Positions 16,784 through 25,190 of a DNA stretch of 38,267 nucleotides are shown one piece after another (position 1 is the first letter of the stretch; the number at the start of each line of letters is the position of its first letter). The translations under genes and the position numbers were made by a program. The DNA is from Verrucomicrobiota bacterium. GTDB lineage: Bacteria > Verrucomicrobiota > Verrucomicrobiia > Opitutales > Oceanipulchritudinaceae. The DNA lies in NCBI GenBank assembly GCA_009908535.1, contig JAAAOD010000043.1, positions 1-38,267 of the forward strand. The letters run 5' to 3'. The notes beneath the pieces are model-generated. The model made no database searches, had not been told where the DNA came from, and saw nothing but the letters and a program-made list of their open reading frames with translations.

Positions 16784-18047
16784 AAGCTCGTACCAGATTC
16801 GCCACTACACGACTTATCCTGCCGGGGGAGGCGCGGGTATTGCCGCCGACCGTCTCGTCCGCGGCCTTCTGGCCTCGGGTGTTCGGGCGGACCTTTGCGG
16901 AGTGAAGCCGCGGGGAAGCGCGGAACACCTGGGCGCGATCCGCTACGGAAAGTCCATTCACGAGCGGGTATGGCGCCGCTGGCGCAGGTGGCAGCTGCAA
17001 CATCTTCCCGAAGGATATACCGGAATGTCCTCCCAGGGGGCTGTCTTCAGCAGCGACCGCAGTGCCCATGGAATGGCCTTGCGCAGCAGTTTCCAGGGTG
17101 CGGATCTGTTGCACTTCCATTGGATGTCGGACATGATCGACTATGGAAAGAGTCTTGCCGACCTTTCCCCGGCAACCCCGATCGTCTGGACCCTCCACGA
17201 CATGGGGCCTTTTACGGGCGGTTGCTCCTACAGCCTCGAATGTCGTGGTTTCGAACGCTCGTGCAAAGCCTGTCCCCAACTTCCGGCAGCGGCGGCCCCG
17301 GAAGCGGAACGCAGTCTCGGACGGAAGATCAAGGCGGTGCGTTCTTTACGCCATCGCATCGTCTGCATTGCCCCGAGTCACTGGCTCACTGATGAGGCAC
17401 GGCAAAGCAGCGTCTTTGCCGGTGTGCGGTGTGAGACGATCCCGAATGGTCTCGACCTCGGGATTTTTTCCCCGCGACACCGGGCGCAAGGGCGGCAAGA
17501 GCTCGGGTTGAATTCCGAGGATCGCCTTATCCTCTTTGTCGCGGCGTCCCTCGCCAATCCCCTCAAAGGCATGGGGACCCTGCTGGAAGCGGCGACCGGG
17601 CTAGCGGCGCGCCGGAATGTCCGGATCGCCTACCTTGGGAAAACGGAGGAGACGGCGTTTCCGGAAAACTGGGAAGGCCTCGGCAACCTGCGGGAGGAAG
17701 CGGACCTTGCGAAGGTGTATGCGGCGGCGGATGTGGTCGTGGTGCCCTCGCGGGCGGACAATTACCCGAATGTGATAGCGGAAGCCCTTGCCAGCGGGAC
17801 CCCGGTGGCGGGAAGCCGGATCGGGGGAATTCCCGAAATGGTGCGCGAAGGGGAAACGGGTTGGTTGTCGGAACCGGGTGATCCCCGACATCTACGGCAT
17901 GTTCTTGAGGAGGCGGTCTCCATGCCATCGGAGTCGTATCGCGGTCTTCGCGCACGCGCGCGCAGGGCCGCCGCGACCACGTTCGCGCTTACGCGGGTCA
18001 GTAATGAGTACCGCAGGCTTTATGAGGAATTATTGAAGGGGGTGTAA
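16776..18047 (+). CDS. Glycosyltransferase family 4 protein
   Basis: A 423-residue GT-B glycosyltransferase. The N-terminal GGGAGIAADRLVRGLL loop, the LLHFHWMSDMIDYG segment and VWTLHDMGPFTGGCSYSLEC with a nearby CKACPQLP are typical of a WcaC-like GT4 subgroup that carries clustered cysteines. The donor domain shows TIPNGLDLGIF, LILFVAASLANPLKGMGTLLEA and VVPSRADNYPNVIAEALASGTPV, where Asp stands at the first position of the E-x7-E motif and Glu at the second. ATG 16776 overlaps the preceding stop by 8 nt. The stop and the next ATG share one base (TAATG), so coupling is likely. Confidence 0.87.
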   Translation: MNKSSYQIRHYTTYPAGGGAGIAADRLVRGLLASGVRADLCGVKPRGSAEHLGAIRYGKSIHERVWRRWRRWQLQHLPEGYTGMSSQGAVFSSDRSAHGMALRSSFQGADLLHFHWMSDMIDYGKSLADLSPATPIVWTLHDMGPFTGGCSYSLECRGFERSCKACPQLPAAAAPEAERSLGRKIKAVRSLRHRIVCIAPSHWLTDEARQSSVFAGVRCETIPNGLDLGIFSPRHRAQGRQELGLNSEDRLILFVAASLANPLKGMGTLLEAATGLAARRNVRIAYLGKTEETAFPENWEGLGNLREEADLAKVYAAADVVVVPSRADNYPNVIAEALASGTPVAGSRIGGIPEMVREGETGWLSEPGDPRHLRHVLEEAVSMPSESYRGLRARARRAAATTFALTRVSNEYRRLYEELLKGV

Positions 18048-19225
18048 TGGAAAAGCCGCGCGTTCTGATTGTGTCGTCCAATCCGCCCCTGAATGAGATG
18101 GGGGGATCGCTTCTCCTCTATCGCAAGTTTGTCGAGCGGGACGACTACGATTTCGCCGTTCTGACGGACCGGGACAATGGCGATCCCAATGCCCTCTGGG
18201 AACGCATACATCCGCCTGTATGGATCCGGCGACTACAGAAAACGCGGTACTCGCTCTGGGGACATGATCTCCTCCACCTTTTCGGGAAGCTGTTCCTTCA
18301 TCGCGACCACCTGCGCTTCGCCCGCAGCTTTCAGCCGGACCTTGTCATGATCGGTGCGGAGACTTGGGTCGCCGATATCGGCCTGGCGATTGCGCGCAGG
18401 ATGGGCGTGCCCGCGGTGGGGCACTTCATGGACTGGCCTACTTACGCATCGCTGGCCCATCCCTTCGTGAGGAAGCGACTCGGGAGCATCTTCCGAAAGC
18501 GTTACCGGCAATGTCATCTCGCTTTCGGCATTTCGCCGGAAATGATTGAAGCGCTGGGACCGCATCCCAACCCGCGGGTTTTTTATCCCAGCGGGACGGC
18601 TGTGGAGGAGGATATGCAGCCCCGCCGGCGGCCGGAAGGCGAGCCCTTCCGGCTGTTTTTCGGGGGTAATCTGGGACAGTGGTACGGGAAAGCGCTGGTA
18701 CGCCTTTACCGCGAGCTCAGGAACCAGGGGGACTTCGGCCTGCGCATCGCGGGAGGGAATCCCTCCTGGACGGCAGCGGAAGAAGAAGAGCTCAAGGCCA
18801 ACGGAGTCTTTGCAGGCTATCTCGGGAAGGAGGCGTATGCGGCGGAGTTGGAGGCCGCCGATGCCCTCCTTGTCATAATGGGATTCGGGGAGGAGAACCG
18901 GATGATTGAAAGCACCAGCTTCAAATCCAAGATGGTCGATTATCTGCAGATGGGCCGGCCGCTGCTGATCTGGGGTCCTGATTACTGCACGGCAGTCCGC
19001 CATGCCCGAAGGGAAGGCTTCGGCATGACCGTCACGGAACCGGACCCTTCCGAGGTCGTCGCGGCCCTCGCGGAGATGGAGGCCAACCCGGAGAAGTGCG
19101 CCGGCTATGTCAGGGAGGGGAAGAGGTTTTTCCGCGAGCGTCTGGATGCAGACCGTGTCATGACAGAAGCGTACAGCGCCATTATGAACCTGCTCTCTCC
19201 CGGGGAAAGGAGCGCACTCTCATGA
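18047..19225 (+). CDS. Glycosyltransferase (GT4-like)
   Basis: A 392-residue probable GT-B glycosyltransferase. The N-terminus PRVLIVSSNPPLNEMGGSLLLYRKFV forms the first acceptor-domain strand and loop. The C-terminal domain includes FRLFFGGNLGQWYGKALVRLY and an unusual donor-site block, ESTSFKSKMVDYLQMGRPLLIWGPDY. That block resembles the FK-K--DYL--GRP-L-WGP pattern of some GT4-like enzymes rather than the standard E-x7-E. There are no membrane segments. The start overlaps the previous stop by one nucleotide (TAATG), and the stop overlaps the next gene start (ATGA). Function beyond sugar transfer is not determinable. Confidence 0.78.
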   Translation: MEKPRVLIVSSNPPLNEMGGSLLLYRKFVERDDYDFAVLTDRDNGDPNALWERIHPPVWIRRLQKTRYSLWGHDLLHLFGKLFLHRDHLRFARSFQPDLVMIGAETWVADIGLAIARRMGVPAVGHFMDWPTYASLAHPFVRKRLGSIFRKRYRQCHLAFGISPEMIEALGPHPNPRVFYPSGTAVEEDMQPRRRPEGEPFRLFFGGNLGQWYGKALVRLYRELRNQGDFGLRIAGGNPSWTAAEEEELKANGVFAGYLGKEAYAAELEAADALLVIMGFGEENRMIESTSFKSKMVDYLQMGRPLLIWGPDYCTAVRHARREGFGMTVTEPDPSEVVAALAEMEANPEKCAGYVREGKRFFRERLDADRVMTEAYSAIMNLLSPGERSALS

Positions 19226-19800
19226 AGGGAATCCTCAGAAAACTTATTGTCCGCTGGCGTGGAGAATGTTGGCGGAGAAGGCAGGTCCGCGGGGGCGTTG
19301 CCGTCGGGAGGGGATTTCGCAGCAAAGGTCACCCCTTTGCTTTGCGGTCCATCGAGCTCGGCAAGGGGGTGGTGCTGGAGGAGGGGGTGCTCGTTTGGGT
19401 CGCCCCGGTCTCGGATGTTCCGCAGTTGACGATCGGCAGGAATAGTTACATCGGCCGGTGGGGTTATCTGGCCGCGGGCGCGGACCTGACCATCGGAGAA
19501 AATGTTCTTTTCGGTCCGAATGTCCATGTGACGACCGTCAATCACCGGATGTCCCGCTTTGACACACCCATTCGCGAGCAGGGATACGAGAAGGCCCCGG
19601 TGATGATCGGTGACAATGTCTGGCTGGGCGCGAACGTTGTCGTGATGCCGGGAGTACAGATCGAGGAGGGGGCGGTCGTCGGTGCCAACGCTGTCGTGAC
19701 GAAAAGTATCCCGGCTGGGGAGATCTGGGGCGGCGTCCCTGCCCGGTACTTGAAGACGAGAATACAACAGGAAGGAGGCTGTGATGCGGGAGCGGATTGA
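19222..19800 (+). CDS. Hexapeptide-repeat (LbH) acyltransferase
   Basis: A 192-residue left-handed beta-helix acyltransferase of the maltose/galactoside O-acetyltransferase type. Repeats run from about residue 45 to 180: IELGKGVVLEEGVLVWV, LTIGRNSYIGRWGYLAAGADLTIGENVLFGPNVHV, VMIGDNVWLGANVVVMPGVQIEEGAVVGANAVV. The block ends in GGVPARYLKTR. The TTVNHRM segment supplies the expected catalytic His. ATG 19222 overlaps the preceding stop (ATGA). The C-terminal 17 nt overlap the start of the following sulfotransferase gene, whose AGGAGG ribosome-binding site lies inside this gene. Confidence 0.85.
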   Translation: MKGILRKLIVRWRGECWRRRQVRGGVAVGRGFRSKGHPFALRSIELGKGVVLEEGVLVWVAPVSDVPQLTIGRNSYIGRWGYLAAGADLTIGENVLFGPNVHVTTVNHRMSRFDTPIREQGYEKAPVMIGDNVWLGANVVVMPGVQIEEGAVVGANAVVTKSIPAGEIWGGVPARYLKTRIQQEGGCDAGAD

Positions 19801-20707
19801 GGAAAAACTTAAACGCCGGATTCTTTCCCACTTACGAGAGGGACCTCTTTACCGGGCAAGCAAAGGAGGGTACCTCGCCGGGAAGCGTCTTCTCGACCCG
19901 ATCATCCGTCCTCGTCGCTTCCGCTGCTACGGTCTCGGACTCGGAAAGTCGGGAACGCACAGTCTTGCCGCCCTATTCGGCCGGGAGTATCATTCCGCCC
20001 ACGAGCCCTACGACAAGGAACTGATCGGGAAGCTGCTTGAGCGCGAGCAGGGCCGGCTGTCGCGGGCCGCCTTCCGGGCCTACCTGCGCCGCCGGGACCG
20101 GCATCTGTGGCTGGAAATCGAGGTTTCCACCCTGCTCATTCATTATGCGGAGGATCTCGCGGAGATGTACCCGGAGGCGCGTTTCGTCCTGTTGATGAGG
20201 GATCCTTTCAGCTGGATAAACTCCTCATGGAACCAGTTGGCCCTGCGCGACCGGGCGGAATGGTACCGGGACCTTGACGCCTGGCGTTACGGCGCAGATG
20301 CGCGGGACTACGGGGATCCGAGCGAGGCGGAAGCCCTCGGGCCGCACCGGCTTCCGGGGGTCCGTTCCCATTTTCGCCTGTGGGGTGACCACTACCGGAG
20401 GTTGCGGAAAAACCTGCCGGCGGAAAGGACCCTGCTGATCCGTCTTCTAGACTGGGAGGCCGCTCCGCAGCGACTCGCGGAATTCCTCACCCTTCCCGCA
20501 GAGCATCTCCGGATGGAAGAGCGCGAGCAGTACCGGGCTCGGGGGAATCTTGGTTTGATCCACAGGATTGACGGAAAGTACCTTCATGAACTGGCGGAGG
20601 CGTATTGCGGAGACCTCGTTCGGGAATGGTTTCCCAGCATAGGCAGCCGGGAGGCCGCCGTGGCCGCAGGCGTCCTGCCCCCGCCGGAAGAAGGGGGATC
20701 CCGATGA
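19784..20707 (+). CDS. Sulfotransferase-like P-loop protein (second of three)
   Basis: A 307-residue protein with sulfotransferase features. The 5'-phosphosulfate loop CYGLGLGKSGTHSLA sits near residues 46-60. The 3'-phosphate segment FVLLMRDPFSWINSSWNQ is near 133-150, with Arg-Asp and the downstream Ser residues. A HFRLWGDHYRRLRKN region and a LLIRLLDWEAAPQRLAEFL segment follow, as in other members. ATG 19784 is preferred because AGGAGG at 19773-19778 is ideally spaced; the GTG three bases earlier is too close. It is only distantly similar to the sulfotransferase at 14895. The stop overlaps the next gene (ATGA). Carbohydrate sulfation is inferred from context. Confidence 0.8.
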   Translation: MRERIEEKLKRRILSHLREGPLYRASKGGYLAGKRLLDPIIRPRRFRCYGLGLGKSGTHSLAALFGREYHSAHEPYDKELIGKLLEREQGRLSRAAFRAYLRRRDRHLWLEIEVSTLLIHYAEDLAEMYPEARFVLLMRDPFSWINSSWNQLALRDRAEWYRDLDAWRYGADARDYGDPSEAEALGPHRLPGVRSHFRLWGDHYRRLRKNLPAERTLLIRLLDWEAAPQRLAEFLTLPAEHLRMEEREQYRARGNLGLIHRIDGKYLHELAEAYCGDLVREWFPSIGSREAAVAAGVLPPPEEGGSR

Positions 20708-21825
20708 GGCTCGCCGTCATTTCAACGGTGCGGGGATACAGCTGGGCCGGCAGCGAGGAGCTCTGGCTCGGGTGCGCTATGGAGGCCCTGCGGGAAGGCG
20801 CCGACGTCACCGCCTGCCTGCATGCGGACCTGCTCGCTGGCGAGCCGCTGGAAACCTTCCGCGAGAACGGGGGGGTCCTGAGCGAATGGCGGACGCGCCC
20901 CATTGCCCGTCTGGCGAATCTGCAGGAGCGTATCCAGCCGAATTTCCCCATGCGTCGGCTGGGGAATCCCGACCATATCCTTGTCTCCACCGGATCGCTC
21001 CCTTCTCTTCTGAACGTACCGGGGCTGCTTCCTTTTATCCTTGCAACCTCCGTTCCCCTGACCGTGCTCGTGCAGTTCAATGCCGACTGCCTCCCGGTCT
21101 CTCCGTGGGAACGCGAAAAGGTGGGAAAGGTGCTCCGGAAAGCGCGGAAGCTGGTCTTTGTTTCCCGGCACAATCTCCGGCTCGCGGAGCGGCAATTCGG
21201 ACTGTGCTTCGAGGAGAGGGCGAGGGTCATCTACAATCCGATCAGGAACCGGAGAGACGCACCGGTCCCTCTCGATGAAAGCAAAGAGACGCGGTTCGCC
21301 TGCGTGGCACGTTTCGAGACTCTCTGGAAGGCCCAGGATCTGCTTGTGGAGCTCTTTTCCCGCCCGCCGTGGACGGATCGACCCGTCCGGCTTCGGTTTT
21401 ACGGGGAAGGCCCGGATAAAGGCCATGTCGAGGGCTTAGCGAGGCGTGGCGGGAGCCATATGTTCGAATTCCCGGGGTATGTCCGTGATCTGGAGTTGTT
21501 GTGGTCGAACAATGATGCCATGGTGCTGCCCTCGCGCGGGGAAGGAACCCCCCTCGCGGCCCTTGAGGCCATGATGTGCGGTCGTCCCGTCATCACGACC
21601 GATGTCGGCGGGAACCGTGAAGTGATCGAAGACGGTGTGCACGGTTACATTGCCGATGCCGCGACCCCGATCTCCTTCGGGGCCACCCTTGAACGTGCCT
21701 GGCAGGGGCGGCAGTGCTGGGCGGAGGTCGGGAGGGCCGCCCATGAAAGGGCGAAGGAACTGGCCTCCGCAGAGCCCGCGCGACGATTGTGGGAATGGAT
21801 ACGGAGCTCCGGCAATACGAGGTGA
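20704..21825 (+). CDS. Glycosyltransferase family 4 protein
   Basis: A 373-residue GT-B glycosyltransferase. The acceptor domain begins RLAVISTVRGYSWAGSEELWLGCAMEAL, a loop typical of GT4 enzymes that bind lipid-linked acceptors. The donor domain shows VIYNPIRN, RFACVARFETLWKAQDLLVELF, LRFYGEGPDKGHVEGLA and an intact E-x7-E in SRGEGTPLAALEAMMCGRPVI, followed by TDVGGNREVIEDGVHGYI. The whole pattern is canonical GT4. ATG 20704 overlaps the previous stop by 4 nt. Its end is within a few nucleotides of the next gene, whose ribosome-binding site it contains. Confidence 0.88.
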   Translation: MRLAVISTVRGYSWAGSEELWLGCAMEALREGADVTACLHADLLAGEPLETFRENGGVLSEWRTRPIARLANLQERIQPNFPMRRLGNPDHILVSTGSLPSLLNVPGLLPFILATSVPLTVLVQFNADCLPVSPWEREKVGKVLRKARKLVFVSRHNLRLAERQFGLCFEERARVIYNPIRNRRDAPVPLDESKETRFACVARFETLWKAQDLLVELFSRPPWTDRPVRLRFYGEGPDKGHVEGLARRGGSHMFEFPGYVRDLELLWSNNDAMVLPSRGEGTPLAALEAMMCGRPVITTDVGGNREVIEDGVHGYIADAATPISFGATLERAWQGRQCWAEVGRAAHERAKELASAEPARRLWEWIRSSGNTR

Positions 21826-21830
21826 AGGCC

Positions 21831-22961
21831 ATGTCGCGACGTCTGCACTACATCGATAACCTGCGTGTGCTCGTAAATTTCCTTATCGTGCTGAACCATA
21901 CGGTGAGAAATCCCTACCTGACCGAGAAGCTCTTGGATGGCAATCTCGCCGTCGCGGAGATTCTCAAGAATGTGTCCATGCACTTCGCGCCCATCCGGGT
22001 TCCTTTCTTTTTCTTTATCGCAGCCGTGTTTTCCGTCACCTATCTGCGCAACCGGGGACTTCGGTCCTTCGTGCGTACGCGGATACACCGCATTTTCATT
22101 CCGCTTGCCATCGCGGCGTTCTCCTACGTTTACATTGTTGTAGCGGTAATTGACTACAAGGATCCGGAAAAACTGCTGCAGCCCAAGGCCTACATGGATT
22201 ACATTCTCAACGGCTTCCATGGTTTCAGTTACCTGTGGTTCCTTTATGTGCTGATCCTCTTCTCGGTTATCCTGGCCGCGGGAGTTTTTATCGGCCGCGG
22301 CACCCGCTGGGGAGCTTTTGTGCCGAGAGCGGTGGAGGCCGTCCTGCCCGGCAGGTACGCGCTGATTCTTCTTTTTTTCTTTCTGGAAGGTGGAAAATTC
22401 CTCTTTCTGCATGCCTTTTCCTTCCACCGGGAGCTTTCCCTCCCCCTCTTCCCGTTGTATCATCTGGTCCGCGACGGGACCTATTTTCTCGCCGGGCTTG
22501 CTTTCGGCCTTTGTCTCCACAAACAGGAGCGGATTCTCTGTTTCCGGCCATGGGAAATCGGTCTTCTCCTTGCCTCTTACCTCGGGTTGGGTTTTCTTGG
22601 CCATCTTCTACAGTGGAAGCTGGCCTTTCTTCTCTATTCGCTGCTTTCGAACTTTCTTCCGTTGCTTCTCCTCCTCGTCCTTTTCCAGACCTTTCTGAAC
22701 CGGCCTTATCGACCGCTTGCCTTCATCGCAGGGAATACGTATACGATTTACCTTATCCACTTTCCGGTTTTGTGCCTAACCACTTGGGGAGCCCACACCT
22801 TCCTGGAAAGCGGGGCAGGAACCGTCTACTTGTTAACCATCGCGATCGTGTATCCCCTCTCCCTGGCACTGGCTGTCCTGATTCGCCTGGATCCGCGTCC
22901 GGCCCGTATCTTCGGGGCCAGGCCGCTTCCCATGAAAAAACCGCACGCCCTCGAATCGTAA
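21831..22961 (+). CDS. Membrane-bound acyltransferase, Acyl_transf_3 family
   Basis: A 376-residue polytopic inner-membrane protein of the acyltransferase 3 family (MdoC/OafA type), which O-acylates glucans, O-antigen or EPS. It opens with the family signature LHYIDNLRVLVNFLIVLNHTV, containing the catalytic His near residue 22. About ten hydrophobic helices follow, with VPFFFFIAAVF, LWFLYVLILFS and NTYTIYLIHFPVL as typical segments. Two starts are possible: ATG 21831, with AGGTGA about 5 nt upstream, or GTG 21822, which overlaps the previous stop. ATG is preferred for its ribosome-binding site. There are no C-terminal SGNH or other added domains. Confidence 0.85.
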   Translation: MSRRLHYIDNLRVLVNFLIVLNHTVRNPYLTEKLLDGNLAVAEILKNVSMHFAPIRVPFFFFIAAVFSVTYLRNRGLRSFVRTRIHRIFIPLAIAAFSYVYIVVAVIDYKDPEKLLQPKAYMDYILNGFHGFSYLWFLYVLILFSVILAAGVFIGRGTRWGAFVPRAVEAVLPGRYALILLFFFLEGGKFLFLHAFSFHRELSLPLFPLYHLVRDGTYFLAGLAFGLCLHKQERILCFRPWEIGLLLASYLGLGFLGHLLQWKLAFLLYSLLSNFLPLLLLLVLFQTFLNRPYRPLAFIAGNTYTIYLIHFPVLCLTTWGAHTFLESGAGTVYLLTIAIVYPLSLALAVLIRLDPRPARIFGARPLPMKKPHALES

Positions 22962-22973
22962 AGGTCCACCCGA

Positions 22974-24032
22974 ATGAAGAAGAGAAGCAGCCTGCCGGGG
23001 TACATGGACGGCGTCAGCGTCATTATTCCCGCCTACAATCGGGCCAATCTGATCGGGGAGACGCTGGAGAGCCTGCTGAGGCAAACCTTGCCGGCTCTGG
23101 AAATCCTTGTCGTGGATGATGGATCCACGGACCGGACCGCTTCGGTGGCGCGGTCCTTCGGCTCCCCGGTCCGGGTCATTGCCCAGGAGAACGCGGGTCC
23201 CGGAGCGGCGAGAAACCACGGGCTTCGGGAGGCGAAGGGGACCTTTCTGCATTTTTTCGATAGCGATGACATCGCTTTGCCGAACAAGCAGGAAGTCCAG
23301 TCTGCCATCCTCGCGAAAACCGGGGCAGACATTGCCTATGGCCCGTGGACAAAGGGGTTCTTCGAAGGAAGGGAGTTTTTCCCGGAGAACCAGGTTTACC
23401 AGCAGACCGGTCTTCCCAAAGGGGATCTGGTCCGCGCTCTTCTCAGTTCATGGTCCGTGGTCCCGCATGCCTGTCTCTTCCGCCGCGAGGTGGTGGAACG
23501 GGCGGGCGGGTTTCCGGAGGACCTACGGGTGGGCGAGGACCAGCTGATGTTTTTGCGCTGCCTGTTGGCCGGAGCCCGGGTGGTGCCGTCTCCGGATACG
23601 CTCGAGCTGTACCGCCTCAATAACAGCGATAAGTTGACGGCTTCCGAGGAAGGTCTCCGCAACCGGATCGTGGAGTGGGGACGTTTCCTCCTCAAGGCGG
23701 CGGAGCTTTGCCGATCGCCCGATCGGGAGCCCGAAAAGTGGTTCGGATTTCGTCAACGGGTCTCCCTGACCGCGCGGGAAGCCTCCGCTTTCAACGACGA
23801 AGAGGCGCGTGCGGTGGTGAAGGAACTTCGCGCCCTTTATCCGCGATCCTGGGAGCTGCCGCTACGCATCTTCACCTGGTTCGGGAGAAAGGTGGCCGGC
23901 CTCGACAAGCGTTTGCGGGGGCGTCGGGGCAGTGCGGCTTTTTGTTTTGGAGAACTGACGCCGGGGCAAAGAAAAGGGATCGCGGAGGCCGGATACCAAC
24001 TGGCGGGGGAAGGGCCTTTGGAGAAGCCATGA
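22974..24032 (+). CDS. Glycosyltransferase family 2 protein
   Basis: A 352-residue GT-A fold glycosyltransferase. VSVIIPAYNRANLIGETLESLL (about 15-36) opens the fold. VVDDGSTDRT near residues 45-54 binds the nucleotide. GAARNHGLREAKGTFLHFFDSDD ends with the metal-binding D-x-D region near residue 97, and LRVGEDQLMFLRCLLAG near 182-198 contains the expected catalytic base in a GED motif. The C-terminal 100 residues are charged, without strong membrane helices, so this is not a processive synthase. It starts 12 nt after the acyltransferase and ends in an ATGA overlap with the next gene. It is one of only two GT-A enzymes in a GT-B-rich operon. Confidence 0.9.
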   Translation: MKKRSSLPGYMDGVSVIIPAYNRANLIGETLESLLRQTLPALEILVVDDGSTDRTASVARSFGSPVRVIAQENAGPGAARNHGLREAKGTFLHFFDSDDIALPNKQEVQSAILAKTGADIAYGPWTKGFFEGREFFPENQVYQQTGLPKGDLVRALLSSWSVVPHACLFRREVVERAGGFPEDLRVGEDQLMFLRCLLAGARVVPSPDTLELYRLNNSDKLTASEEGLRNRIVEWGRFLLKAAELCRSPDREPEKWFGFRQRVSLTAREASAFNDEEARAVVKELRALYPRSWELPLRIFTWFGRKVAGLDKRLRGRRGSAAFCFGELTPGQRKGIAEAGYQLAGEGPLEKP

Positions 24033-25189
24033 GGGAACTGGTTTATTTTGTAGAGGCGGACCGGGGCGGCATCGCCACCTATGCGCGTTATCAGGCCGAA
24101 GCGTTGGCAGAGGCCGGCGTCGCCGTCTCCTTCCTCTGTCGGCCCTCTTATCCCGACCTGGAAATTCCGGGGGTGAGGGTGGTGCCGGAGCTCCCCCGCC
24201 GACGCGAATACCCAAGCCGGCCCGCCCGCCTCCTTGCCTATATCCGGGACTTTCGGCATTGTCTCCATCGTCTTGGCGAGGAAGTTAAGGCCGCGGGTGA
24301 TCCCGCCGTTCTCCTTGATAGTTTTCGTGAATACTTGTCCCCCTTCTGGTCCGGGAAAGTGGAGCGGCTGCGGAAGATGGGGGTGCCCGTAGGGGTGCTT
24401 TTACATGACCCGGTCCGCGACTTTATCGTCGGGCCCGAATGGTGGCATCGAATCAGTGTTCGCAAGGCCTACAAAGGGATCAGCCATGTCTTTCTGCACG
24501 ATGACCGTGAGATCGATTTCGGCGGGATGAATCCCGGTAACTTCCAGTGCGCGGTCCTTCCGCACGGACCCTTTGCCTATCCTTCCGCGCAATCAGGGAG
24601 GGAAGCCAAACGCCGTGACCTGGGCATTCCCGAAACCGGCAGGGTCCTTCTTTCCTTCGGGCAGGTGCGGGACGGGAAGCAACTGGACCTTGTCTTGCAG
24701 GCGCTTTCGCAGCTTCCGGAAGACGTCTTTCTTCTCGTCGCGGGGCGGGCGGACGCCCGTTCGCAGAAACCGGTCCCCTTTTATCAGCACCTTGCGGCGG
24801 AGCTTGGTCTGGAGAAGCGTTGTCTCTGGGAGGATCGCTACATTGAGGAGGCGGAAGTGGGCGATTTCTTCCTCGCCGCCGATTTTGTCCTGCTGACGTA
24901 TTCGCGCAGATTCGTCTCCGCGAGCGGTGTTCTCAATACAGCCGTCCATTATGAAAGGCCGGTTCTTGCCTCCGCCGGCGAAGGGCCCCTGAAAAAGGCC
25001 GTCCGGGAGTACCCTATCGGGGAATGGGCCGAACCGGAGAATCTTGATTCCCTGCGCAAGGGGCTTGAACGGCTTCTTGGAGGCGACGGCGGCTACCGGT
25101 TCTCCGCCTACCGGAAAAATCACGGTTGGCAGGAGAATGCTGCTGTTGTTAGGAATCACCTGCTAATGTCTATCGGAATTCCTGAATGA
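24029..25189 (+). CDS. Glycosyltransferase (GT4-like)
   Basis: A 386-residue probable GT-B glycosyltransferase. The N-terminal strand ELVYFVEADRGGIATYARYQAEALAEAG has the Gly-rich acceptor loop. The donor domain starts after VLPHGPFAY and shows VLLSFGQVRDGKQLDLVLQAL and VFLLVAGRAD. The donor-site block LTYSRRFVSASGVLNTAVHYERPVLAS lacks a standard first Glu and looks like the S-SG-L--A----P-L-S pattern of divergent GT4 proteins. ATG 24029 overlaps the preceding stop (ATGA), and the next gene begins one nucleotide after its stop. Specificity is unknown. Confidence 0.77.
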   Translation: MRELVYFVEADRGGIATYARYQAEALAEAGVAVSFLCRPSYPDLEIPGVRVVPELPRRREYPSRPARLLAYIRDFRHCLHRLGEEVKAAGDPAVLLDSFREYLSPFWSGKVERLRKMGVPVGVLLHDPVRDFIVGPEWWHRISVRKAYKGISHVFLHDDREIDFGGMNPGNFQCAVLPHGPFAYPSAQSGREAKRRDLGIPETGRVLLSFGQVRDGKQLDLVLQALSQLPEDVFLLVAGRADARSQKPVPFYQHLAAELGLEKRCLWEDRYIEEAEVGDFFLAADFVLLTYSRRFVSASGVLNTAVHYERPVLASAGEGPLKKAVREYPIGEWAEPENLDSLRKGLERLLGGDGGYRFSAYRKNHGWQENAAVVRNHLLMSIGIPE

Positions 25190-25190
25190 G